NCBI GenBank assembly: GCA_023406715.1
Contig: JAEXVC010000121.1
Span: 1 to 13,146 of the forward strand
Direction of reading: 5' to 3'
DNA from: Bacteroidota bacterium
Lineage (GTDB): Bacteria; Bacteroidota; Bacteroidia; Bacteroidales; Tenuifilaceae
DNA: 13,146 nt
Position numbers and translations under genes: made by a program
The notes under the pieces: model-generated
Databases searched by the model: none
What the model saw: only the letters and a program-made list of their open reading frames with translations
What the model was told of the DNA's origin: nothing
Shown: positions 7,439 to 13,146 of the stretch, piece after piece
How positions within the stretch are numbered: position 1 is the stretch's first letter
Layout: each line of letters begins with the position of its first letter

Positions 7439-8599
7439 CTATTTTAAAGCCTCGGCAAGAGCCTTTTTAAGATTGTTTCCGTAAAGGTTTTTGCCAATTA
7501 TTTCATGGTTTTTCCCAATTAGATAGTTGGCTGGAATTTGCTGAACGTTATAGAGCATTGCCGCTTGAGAGCCATTTACATCTCCTTCACAAACACTAAT
7601 CCATGGCAAATTTGCCGATTCAACTGCACTTATCCATTCATCACGGTTTGCATCAAGGGCAACCTGATAAATCTCAAATCCTCTACCCTTATACTGCTTG
7701 TAAATTTCAAGGAGTTCTCTATTGTCCAGAAGGCTATTGGTGTTTCCTGAAAGCCAAAAATCCAAAAGCACAACTTTGCCTTTTAAACTCGACAATTTAA
7801 CTTTTAAGCCATTCTTGTTGGGTATCTCTAGTTCTGGTATAGTAATTTCAGACTGAGATATTAGTTCCTTAAGTTGATTATCCCTAATCGCTTTTTCAAT
7901 TCGCTTAATCTCATCAACCATTCCTTTTGTATACTCAGATTCTGGATATAATGCTCTCCATGCCGAAGCAACCGTTTTTAGAGTTACCAAATCATCCGAA
8001 CTGTTAAATACAAAAAGGTTATCGTTGTACTTTTGGTAAATAGCCATTACATTGGCTTTCGACATAGGGTTGTCTTTGATAAACTTTAGGTTAAATTCCT
8101 TTTGCGCTTTAATTGTTTGCTCAAATTCATCTTCAAGTCTAGTCTTTTCTAGTTCGCTTTCTGATTTAACATACTTAGCTCTCAGTTCATCAACTTTTAT
8201 TTTTGATTTTGCAAATTCCACTGCTAAGGTTTGCACTTTCGATGACCCAATAGAGCCAGTAACAGTGTAATCTAACATCGCTTTTGAGTCGAACTTTACA
8301 TTAATTACCTCTCCTTGCTCAGCAAGTAGAGTTATTGCACCTCCATTACGTATGCCGATACTATAGAAAGTAGGTTCTACTCCCTGTTTAACCTTGAACT
8401 TTTTGGTGCTTTCACCTGCAGATATTCTTACAGAATCCAATACAACAGTTTGTTTGAAATCCAAGCGAGAAAAGTATAGCATGTTTTGGTCCTGCGACAC
8501 AACATTTACTTTAATTGTTACTCCATCCTTATTGCTGCACGATGTGCTAAGGACCATAAAGGCGATAATAACCCCAATAAAACTTGTAAAACGACTCAT
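7439..8599 (-). CDS. Lipoprotein with DUF4369-like N-terminus and degenerate thioredoxin-like (TlpA/AhpC-TSA) C-terminus
   Basis: The 386-residue product begins with a lipoprotein signal, hydrophobic 7-18 with lipobox STSC and Cys21, so it should be anchored in the periplasm or outer membrane. Residues about 27-115 form a beta-rich DUF4369-like domain, 120-250 are charged and helical, and about 252-386 resemble the TlpA/AhpC-TSA thioredoxin fold: PNKNGLKVKLSSLKGKVVLLDFW (260-282) and a cis-Pro loop QQIPANYLI (353-361, P356). Where active homologues have W-C-x-x-C, this protein reads FWLSGNTNSLLDN, with no cysteine. The only other Cys is C337. It is therefore unlikely to be a disulfide oxidoreductase and may have a binding or structural role. 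It is the first gene of the operon with lpxH (1-nt gap) and acpH. Its substrate is unknown. Confidence 0.87.
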   Translation of the reverse strand: MSRFTSFIGVIIAFMVLSTSCSNKDGVTIKVNVVSQDQNMLYFSRLDFKQTVVLDSVRISAGESTKKFKVKQGVEPTFYSIGIRNGGAITLLAEQGEVINVKFDSKAMLDYTVTGSIGSSKVQTLAVEFAKSKIKVDELRAKYVKSESELEKTRLEDEFEQTIKAQKEFNLKFIKDNPMSKANVMAIYQKYNDNLFVFNSSDDLVTLKTVASAWRALYPESEYTKGMVDEIKRIEKAIRDNQLKELISQSEITIPELEIPNKNGLKVKLSSLKGKVVLLDFWLSGNTNSLLDNRELLEIYKQYKGRGFEIYQVALDANRDEWISAVESANLPWISVCEGDVNGSQAAMLYNVQQIPANYLIGKNHEIIGKNLYGNNLKKALAEALK

Positions 8600-8627
8600 A
8601 AATTTTCCGTTTGAGTTTAATGAAAGG

Positions 8628-8657
8628 CAAAATTAACCAATCATTCGTAATTTCAAA
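8628..8657 (-). promoter_or_regulatory. Predicted Bacteroidota sigma-A (sigma-ABfr type) promoter for the lipoprotein-lpxH-acpH operon
   Basis: Read on the minus strand, TTTG (8657-8654) is followed after 18 nt by TAATTTTG (8635-8628), an exact match to TAnnTTTG. This is the established -33/-7 promoter form of Bacteroidota. Transcription would start near 8622, leaving a leader of about 20 nt before the ATG at 8599. The -33 box lies inside a palindrome. No transcript data were available. Confidence 0.65.
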
Positions 8658-8667
8658 CTTTTGAAAT
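8650..8667. repeat. 18-bp palindrome overlapping the -33 box (possible operator)
   Basis: ATTTCAAA (8650-8657) and TTTGAAAT (8660-8667) are perfect reverse complements separated by CT. The symmetric site sits in the divergent spacer and covers the -33 element of the minus-strand promoter, a position suited to a dimeric repressor or activator. Its AT-rich composition means chance occurrence is possible. Confidence 0.45.
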
Positions 8668-8780
8668 AAAGTTTAACTAATCCATCGTTTTGACAACTCC
8701 GTGTACAATGGCTAAAGGCTTAGCTTAATTTTTAAATCATCAACTTATTTGAATTATCTTAGCGTGTAAATTTAGATGTA

Positions 8781-9914
8781 ATGGAACTGTTCGAAAAGCC
8801 CAAGGGTTCATATATTAGTTTTTTCAGCAATAAGGTAAAGATGCATGGTGGAATCAACCTTGCACAAGGTATTCCGGGTTTTAATCCACCAACGGAATTG
8901 ATTAATGAGTTGAATGCCATTTCACACACCAATATTCACCAGTATGCTCCCGGCTTGGGTAATTTAAATTTACTTGAGTTGATAGCCCATAAGTACAATG
9001 TAGAAACCGGAAATCTGCTTGTTGTGCAAGGTGCTACCGAGGGTTTATCGTTAGTGTATACCTATCTGCAAAAACTTATTGGGAAAGATTTCGCTGTTTT
9101 GGCTTTCGACACTGCTTATGAGAGTTACAGCAAGTTGCCAGAGATTTTTGGTCAGCCTTTTATTGCGTTCCCGTTAGCCGATGATGGCTCATTCAATGCC
9201 GAGGCGTTATCAGCAGAGATTATCAGCAAAAATGTAAAATTGATTTTTGTGAGTTCTCCCGGAAATCCTTACGGAAAGGTGTTTTCGAAAGTTGAAGTTG
9301 ATGCCTTAGTGGAACTTTCCGGTAAATTGGGCTTTTACTTGGTTTTCGATTCTGTTTACGATGAGCTTTACTTCAATGAACCTCCTTATATCCCCGTAAA
9401 ATCGGTAAATGAAAGGTTATTTATTGTGAGCAGTTTTTCCAAATCGCTTTGCATAACTGGCTGGCGAATTGGTTATATCATTCACGATAAATTTCACGCT
9501 GCTGGTTTGCAATCCGTTCACGATTATATTGGCCTATGCGCGCCATCTTTGCTACAGCAAGCGCTTGCCAACTATTTGGAAAAGTATAATTACGCCGAGG
9601 ATTTTAAGGCTGAATTCAGGCGAAATATAACCCCTTCGTTCCAATCTTTGAGTAAAGTTCTGAATGAACAGGGTTTTCAAATACCCAAAATTGATGGTGG
9701 CTGTTTTATTTGGGCAGAACTGCCCAAGGGGTTTGAGGATGGATTTCGGTTTGCATCAATGCTGTACGATGAGAATAAGGTGGCTGTAATTCCCGGCGAG
9801 CATTTTAGCGCCAGTAAGGCCAATTGGATTCGTTTTAATATTGCTCGGCCTATGAACGAGATTATGGCTGCCGAAAAGGAACTTACTCTTTTTATGCAAA
9901 AGCATAAAGGATGA
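8781..9914 (+). CDS. Class I/II PLP-dependent aminotransferase, methionine aminotransferase-like
   Basis: This is a fold-type I aminotransferase of 377 residues, normal for the family and cytoplasmic. Key positions are visible: the cofactor-loop region VQGATEG (82-88), N162 in SSPGNPYGK, D190 in VFDSVYDEL (pairs with the pyridine nitrogen), the Schiff-base K221 in SSFSKS, R229 in GWRIGY (phosphate contact), and R351 in WIRFNIA (substrate carboxylate). The start, with INLAQGIPGF at 25-34, resembles the methionine/kynurenine aminotransferase branch (YbdL-type), which transaminates methionine or its keto acid in salvage; the substrate is inferred, and aspartate or aromatic amino acids are not excluded. 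The ATG at 8781 follows the 181-nt divergent spacer, where I found no convincing forward promoter. It overlaps the glycosyltransferase gene by four bases (ATGA). Confidence 0.85.
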   Translation: MELFEKPKGSYISFFSNKVKMHGGINLAQGIPGFNPPTELINELNAISHTNIHQYAPGLGNLNLLELIAHKYNVETGNLLVVQGATEGLSLVYTYLQKLIGKDFAVLAFDTAYESYSKLPEIFGQPFIAFPLADDGSFNAEALSAEIISKNVKLIFVSSPGNPYGKVFSKVEVDALVELSGKLGFYLVFDSVYDELYFNEPPYIPVKSVNERLFIVSSFSKSLCITGWRIGYIIHDKFHAAGLQSVHDYIGLCAPSLLQQALANYLEKYNYAEDFKAEFRRNITPSFQSLSKVLNEQGFQIPKIDGGCFIWAELPKGFEDGFRFASMLYDENKVAVIPGEHFSASKANWIRFNIARPMNEIMAAEKELTLFMQKHKG

Positions 9915-11008
9915 TTACTGCAATTACCATAATACTCTCCCTGTTATATGCAATTCTATTGCTCTCGCTACTTATTGGTCTGCTGAGAACTTTGAATTGC
10001 CATGTGTTTGATGAAAACGCCGATGGGGTTAGCGTTATTGTTGCATTTAGAAATGAGGCGGAGAATCTTCCAGAACTCATAAAATCATTTAATTCACAAA
10101 CCTTGCCTGTTAACCAATGGGAGGTGTTTTTTGTTGACGATAACTCCTCCGATTCAAGCATTTCGGTTATCAACTCAAGTCCAAAAAACTTCAACTTTAG
10201 GTTGATTCAACTTTCTGGTGTTGAGGGTAAAAAGCGGGCAATAATCGAAGGTGTTAAGAATGCTAGGTATAATTTAGTAGCAATTACCGATGCCGATTGC
10301 ATTCCTTCAAAACTTTGGCTCTCTAATTTGGTTGAATATGGTGATGTGGCGCAGATTCAACGAACCGTTATTGTTAAGACCTCCAACTCCATTGTAAATA
10401 TGTTTGAGGCGCTGGATTATGCATCGCTTATGGCTGTATCGGCGGGTTCATTCGGATTGGGTAGACCAGTTATTGCCGCATCGGCAAATTTGGCTTTTAG
10501 GAAGGATTTAGTAGATATTAATGAGGAAACTCTCCGCACCGATATCTCCTCCGGCGACGATATGTTTTTGCTGCATACAGCAAAACGAAATAAGGCCAAC
10601 AAATTGATGTTCTATTTAGGCGCAAACGGATTTGTTACAACAAAATTCGAGGGTGGTTTTCTCGGATTTATTCATCGTCGTAAACGTTGGGCATCTAAAG
10701 CATCGGGCTATAAGGATTTCGATACAATTCTGGTTGCCTCGGTTGTATTCCTTTTCAACTTGTCGATAGTACTTTTGGCTTTGTGTTCTTTATTGGGATT
10801 CGCATCAATTTATAATTTGCTGATAGCCTTGCTTGTTAAAACATTTGTGGATTTTCCGCTGCTTTTTGTTTTTCTAAAACGAACAAAACAGCTAAAATTG
10901 ATGCTTGTTTTTTTACCTTTACAGTTCATTTATCCATTTTACATTAGCTATTCGGCCATTGCCGGATTATTTGGAGGACAAATTTGGAAAGGAAGGCAGA
11001 TAAATTAG
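9911..11008 (+). CDS. Membrane-anchored family 2 glycosyltransferase
   Basis: The 365-residue product has one N-terminal membrane segment (about 3-25), a GT-A catalytic domain (about 38-265) and about three C-terminal membrane segments (272-298, 300-320, 328-355). GT2 landmarks are SVIVAFRNE (41-49), VDDNSSD (75-81), the metal-binding DADC (127-130), the catalytic-base region SGDDMFL (214-220), and HRRKRW (255-260), which matches the (Q/R)xxRW-type motif of processive and membrane GT2 enzymes. It therefore probably uses a nucleotide sugar at the cytoplasmic face and a lipid or growing glycan acceptor; donor and acceptor are unknown. Its ATG is inside the aminotransferase stop (ATGA) with an AAGG just upstream, so translation is probably coupled. 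Its 3' end overlaps the ABC permease by 25 nt. Confidence 0.88.
   Translation: MITAITIILSLLYAILLLSLLIGLLRTLNCHVFDENADGVSVIVAFRNEAENLPELIKSFNSQTLPVNQWEVFFVDDNSSDSSISVINSSPKNFNFRLIQLSGVEGKKRAIIEGVKNARYNLVAITDADCIPSKLWLSNLVEYGDVAQIQRTVIVKTSNSIVNMFEALDYASLMAVSAGSFGLGRPVIAASANLAFRKDLVDINEETLRTDISSGDDMFLLHTAKRNKANKLMFYLGANGFVTTKFEGGFLGFIHRRKRWASKASGYKDFDTILVASVVFLFNLSIVLLALCSLLGFASIYNLLIALLVKTFVDFPLLFVFLKRTKQLKLMLVFLPLQFIYPFYISYSAIAGLFGGQIWKGRQIN
10973..10978 (+). promoter_or_regulatory. Strong Shine-Dalgarno GGAGGA deciding the permease TTG start
   Basis: GGAGGA ends 5 nt before the TTG at 10984, inside the glycosyltransferase coding region. This matches the 16S anti-Shine-Dalgarno, supports the unusual TTG start, and stands out in a window where other genes show little or no such motif. 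The bases also encode Gly-Gly of the upstream protein, so coincidence is possible. Confidence 0.5.
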
Positions 11009-12225
11009 AGGAAATAGCCCGTAGCGGTTCGCCTTGGCAAATCGCCATACGAAGGTTGTTGTCCGATTGGGTTGCTGTTGTATCGCTTGTTTTTATTGGC
11101 GTTACTGCTATTATTGCATTGCTGGGATATCTTATTGCTTCCGATTCAACACCATACTCAAACAGTCAGCACCTTGAGTTAACAACCTGCAAGCCAGGCT
11201 TTAAGGTTCAAATGCTGCAGGCGCATAAACAGGAGGATGTGCTGGATAGAACTTGGATTGGGAAAATGATGTACGGCGAGGAGTTGCCCTATAAGGAAAT
11301 CCCTTTGAATAGTTACCGGTTTATTGATGGCTATATTGAGGTTGAGGAGTACAACCCAATTCCAGAATCAACACCTATTGTTGCCAAGCATTCGTTGGTA
11401 AATGTTATTTACCGTATTCATCCCGATTTTAAGCCAGAATACACATTAGATTCGGCTTATTTTACCTTGGCCAACGGCCAAAAAATATCAAGGCCGATAG
11501 TTGAATTGCAGCAGCAAGTGCAGTCCGAAAATATTGTAAATCGTAAGTTTATTCTTGGTACCGACCGTTTTGGTCGCGATTTATTCAGTAGGTTGATTAT
11601 TGGTGCACGCGTATCGCTTTCCGTTGGATTTATTGCGGTAGGAATTGCTCTTATAATAGGCATTGTGCTAGGAGCCTTGGCTGGATTTATCCGTGGTTGG
11701 GTTGACGATGTAATAATGTGGTTTATAAACGTGGTGTGGAGCGTTCCAACCCTGCTTATGGTTATTGCGCTTACAATGGTTATTGGAAAAGGTTTTTGGC
11801 AAATATTCGTGGCGGTAGGACTAACTATGTGGGTCGATATGGCCCGTGTGGTTCGTGGACAAGTGCTCTCAATTCGCGAAAAGGAGTTTGTTGAGGCTGC
11901 AACTGTACTTGGATTTAGTAGGTTTAGGATAATATTCCATCATATACTCCCCAATATTTTTGGCCCAATAATAATAGTATCGGCAAGTAATTTTGCCACG
12001 GCAATTCTAATTGAGGCTGGGTTAAGTTTCCTTGGAATTGGTGTGCAACCACCAATCCCCTCGTGGGGGACAATGATAAAGGACCATTACGGATACATAA
12101 TAATGGATAAGGCCTACCTAGCCATACTGCCAGGTTTGGCTATTATGCTACTTGTGCTTGCATTCAACTTGCTGGGTAATAGTTTGCAGGATGCTTTGGA
12201 CCCTAAGTCTGTGGAACGAAAGTAG
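10984..12225 (+). CDS. ABC transporter permease, Opp/Dpp (DppC/OppC-like) family with large periplasmic insertion
   Basis: This is an inner-membrane permease of a peptide/nickel-type ABC importer. In its 413 residues, membrane segment 1 is at about 30-51; the core permease domain runs from about 191 to 405. Family motifs are LGTDRFGRDLFSRLIIGARV (191-210), the ATPase-coupling EAA loop (304-324, EAATVLGF ... ILPN), and GLSFLGIGVQPPIPSWGTMI (346-365). The stretch at about 52-190 is much longer than in E. coli DppC (whole protein 300 residues) and should lie in the periplasm. No partner permease, ATPase or binding protein is in the window, so they must be encoded elsewhere. The start is a TTG inside the glycosyltransferase gene, supported by the GGAGGA 5 nt upstream and lack of an in-frame ATG before the first membrane segment. 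The substrate is unknown. Confidence 0.9.
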   Translation: MERKADKLEEIARSGSPWQIAIRRLLSDWVAVVSLVFIGVTAIIALLGYLIASDSTPYSNSQHLELTTCKPGFKVQMLQAHKQEDVLDRTWIGKMMYGEELPYKEIPLNSYRFIDGYIEVEEYNPIPESTPIVAKHSLVNVIYRIHPDFKPEYTLDSAYFTLANGQKISRPIVELQQQVQSENIVNRKFILGTDRFGRDLFSRLIIGARVSLSVGFIAVGIALIIGIVLGALAGFIRGWVDDVIMWFINVVWSVPTLLMVIALTMVIGKGFWQIFVAVGLTMWVDMARVVRGQVLSIREKEFVEAATVLGFSRFRIIFHHILPNIFGPIIIVSASNFATAILIEAGLSFLGIGVQPPIPSWGTMIKDHYGYIIMDKAYLAILPGLAIMLLVLAFNLLGNSLQDALDPKSVERK

Positions 12226-12248
12226 ATTTTGGTTTTTCACTTGCAGTG

Positions 12249-12278
12249 TTGCAAATACTCTTGCTTTTATTATTTTTA
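12249..12278 (+). promoter_or_regulatory. Possible Bacteroidota promoter for the DUF5362-like gene
   Basis: TTG at 12249-12251 is followed after 19 nt by TATTTTTA (12271-12278), one mismatch from TAnnTTTG. The spacing is right and the gene starts 45 nt downstream. The region is very AT-rich, so this is a weak call. Confidence 0.35.
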
Positions 12279-12322
12279 CTGTCTTTATCAAAATAAACTA
12301 AATCAAACTTAATTTTTTACAA

Positions 12323-12766
12323 ATGGAAAATCAAACAAACACTGAAATTGCGAAAGAGTCAATTGAGATTGAGAAAGAAGGTCTTATGCATTTATTTGAA
12401 ACTAGAAAGTGGACAATGTTTTTGTCGGTTCTTGGTTTTATTTTTATTGGATTAATGATGCTTGCTGCATTAGCTATACTTACAGTCGGTTCAGGTGGTT
12501 TAGGTTTTGGCTTTGGCATAATGTTTTTTATAATGATGCTAGTTTTTATTGTAATTTATTTCTTTCCAATATATTACCTGTTCAAGTTTTCAGAATTATC
12601 GAAAATAGCCTTGGCAAATAAAGATAATGTTCAATTAACAAATGCCTTATTGTATTTGAAAAAGCATTATAAATATATGGGTATACTTACCATTGTTGTG
12701 TTGAGTCTTTACCTTCTAATATTTATTTTGGCTGGCGTTGCAGGAACTATGTCGTCGTTGTTTTAA
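12323..12766 (+). CDS. Small membrane protein, DUF5362-like
   Basis: The 147-residue product has a charged N-terminus (residues 1-30, many Glu), then hydrophobic segments at about 32-56, 60-88 and 118-143. Between the last two is a cytoplasmic-type stretch, YLFKFSELSKIALANKDN at 85-102 followed by NALLYLKKHYKYMGIL, which is the pattern I associate with DUF5362 proteins of Bacteroidota. A Gly-rich run (LTVGSGGLGFGFG) sits between segments 1 and 2. No enzymatic motif is visible and the function is unknown. It is separated from the permease by 97 nt, with a candidate promoter, and ends 24 nt before a strong terminator, so it is probably a single-gene unit, perhaps with some read-through from upstream. 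The ATG at 12323 is the natural start. Confidence 0.75.
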   Translation: MENQTNTEIAKESIEIEKEGLMHLFETRKWTMFLSVLGFIFIGLMMLAALAILTVGSGGLGFGFGIMFFIMMLVFIVIYFFPIYYLFKFSELSKIALANKDNVQLTNALLYLKKHYKYMGILTIVVLSLYLLIFILAGVAGTMSSLF

Positions 12767-12790
12767 CAAGTTATTCCCAGCGAATATATT

Positions 12791-12815
12791 GCCCGCATAT
12801 TATGCGGGCTTTTTT
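12791..12815 (+). terminator. Intrinsic (rho-independent) terminator
   Basis: GCCCGCATA and TATGCGGGC form a perfect 9-bp arm pair around a single T (12791-12809; the real loop is probably 5 nt or more), followed by six T residues (12810-12815). It lies 24 nt after the DUF5362-like stop and closes the plus-strand unit. Confidence 0.92.
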
Positions 12816-12830
12816 GTAACTTTTATTCAG

Positions 12831-12861
12831 TTTAGTCAAAACATATTGACTTTTAGTCAAT
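12831..12861. repeat. Phased GTCAA/TTGAC half-sites upstream of the last gene
   Basis: TTTAGTCAA occurs at 12831-12839 and again at 12852-12860, exactly 21 bp apart. Between them TTGAC (12846-12850) is the inverted half-site, forming ATTGAC-N5-GTCAAT at 12845-12861. Alternating half-sites two helical turns apart look like a regulator-binding site for the gene starting at 12920; no regulator is identified. Confidence 0.45.
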
Positions 12862-12895
12862 TTTTCGCCAACTTGTTAGTTAAATTTATTTGATT

Positions 12896-12911
12896 TGCTC
12901 AAATGCTCAAT
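12896..12911 (+). repeat. Short tandem TGCTCAA(A/T) repeat in the leader of the last gene
   Basis: Two adjacent 8-nt units, TGCTCAAA (12896-12903) and TGCTCAAT (12904-12911), end 8 nt before the ATG at 12920. Interleaved ATTTG/CAAAT inverted pairs (12893-12904 and 12900-12914) are also present. It may be chance in AT-rich leader DNA. Confidence 0.3.
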
Positions 12912-12919
12912 TTGAATTT

Positions 12920-13146
12920 ATGGAATCAATTCGAAAGATTGTGAGTAGAATTTTCAATACATTTTGGCTTAGCAAGAATGAGTATGGGCTTCCTAAGGCT
13001 CTAAAGCGCTACAACAATTCGGATTATGTAATACAGGAAAAGGCAAAATTCATCTTCTACCTCTCAATTATTCTTGTTCTCACAATGGTTTCGTTGGTAT
13101 TGCTTACAATTTATATTCAAGTAAAGAATCCTGTTTATGGAGGGCC
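12920..13146 (+). CDS. N-terminus of an unidentified membrane protein (runs off the window)
   Basis: An open frame begins at ATG 12920 and continues for 75 full codons plus two bases to the end of the window. The first about 47 residues are basic and amphipathic (MESIRKIVSRIFNTFWLSKN, then YGLPKALKRYNNSDYV), followed by a membrane segment at about 48-68 (FIFYLSIILVLTMVSLVLLTIYI). A cytoplasmic N-terminal tail followed by one membrane helix would suit a sensor kinase, an adenylate cyclase or a 7TM-type receptor, but no domain is reached, so I assign no function. It has its own upstream region after a strong terminator, with repeat elements that may be regulatory. The short ATG at 12903 is in another frame. 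Confidence 0.65.
   Translation, partial: MESIRKIVSRIFNTFWLSKNEYGLPKALKRYNNSDYVIQEKAKFIFYLSIILVLTMVSLVLLTIYIQVKNPVYGG

Noticed and set aside
8689..8733. Forward promoter for the aminotransferase (TTGACA at 8690, TAATTTTT at 8726)
   Set aside because: The spacing of TTTG to TAATTTTT is 33 nt, and the sigma-70 reading gives only a poor -10 (TAAAGG), so neither fits.
12241..12254. TTGCA-GTGT-TGCAA inverted repeat after the permease as a terminator
   Set aside because: A 5-bp AT-containing stem is too weak, and the T tract is interrupted; it also overlaps the candidate promoter.
12403..12621. Alternative frames inside the DUF5362-like gene
   Set aside because: They arise from the same AT-rich DNA in other frames; the main frame has a coherent charged/hydrophobic pattern and a terminator just after it.
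1..13146. CRISPR array, tRNA, rRNA, insertion sequence or attachment site
   Set aside because: I saw no spaced direct repeats, transposase-like protein, terminal inverted repeats or tRNA-like sequence while reading the window; nearly all DNA is in housekeeping genes.

Overview
This looks like a chromosomal housekeeping segment from a member of the Bacteroidota, probably a Bacteroidales- or Marinilabiliales-type lineage; the rank is an inference from protein flavour and I could not run a search. The clues are the purH-mreB-mreC-mreD-pbp2-rodA order, an enlarged RodA, a lipoprotein with a DUF4369-like N-terminus and a thioredoxin-fold C-terminus, an LpxH of the Bacteroidota type, a DUF5362-like membrane protein, moderately AT-rich DNA, few Shine-Dalgarno sequences, and a TTTG / TAnnTTTG promoter. 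I see no insertion sequence, prophage, tRNA, rRNA or CRISPR. No gene-free stretch exceeds 300 bases; the longest is the 181-base divergent spacer at 8600-8780.

Positions 1-6050 (plus strand) hold the end of purH and then the cell-elongation cluster mreB, mreC, mreD, mrdA (PBP2) and rodA. The genes are tightly packed: mreC/mreD overlap by 8 nt, PBP2/RodA by 17 nt, and the mreD-PBP2 gap is 7 nt. MreB filaments, the MreC/MreD membrane partners, the RodA glycan polymerase and the PBP2 transpeptidase together make the Rod complex for lateral wall synthesis. A perfect 9-bp inverted repeat lies across the mreB stop codon.

Positions 6047-8599 (minus strand) hold a three-gene operon, transcribed from about 8630 downwards: a lipoprotein with a cysteine-less thioredoxin fold, LpxH (lipid A synthesis), and an AcpH-like acyl carrier protein phosphodiesterase. 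The acpH and rodA stop codons share a TTAA tetranucleotide. A good Bacteroidota promoter and an 18-bp palindrome lie in the divergent spacer.

Positions 8781-12225 (plus strand) hold a translationally coupled trio: a PLP-dependent aminotransferase (methionine-aminotransferase-like), a membrane glycosyltransferase of family 2, and an Opp/Dpp-type ABC permease with a large extra-cytoplasmic insertion. The functions are not obviously related. Then come a small DUF5362-like membrane protein (12323-12766), a strong intrinsic terminator (12791-12815), a spacer rich in short repeats, and the first 75 codons of an unidentified membrane protein that runs off the end of the window.

I did not find a clear undescribed system. 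The best leads are the hairpin at the mreB stop, the thioredoxin-fold lipoprotein that has lost its CxxC cysteines while in an operon with lpxH, the palindrome over its promoter, and the phased half-sites before the last gene.
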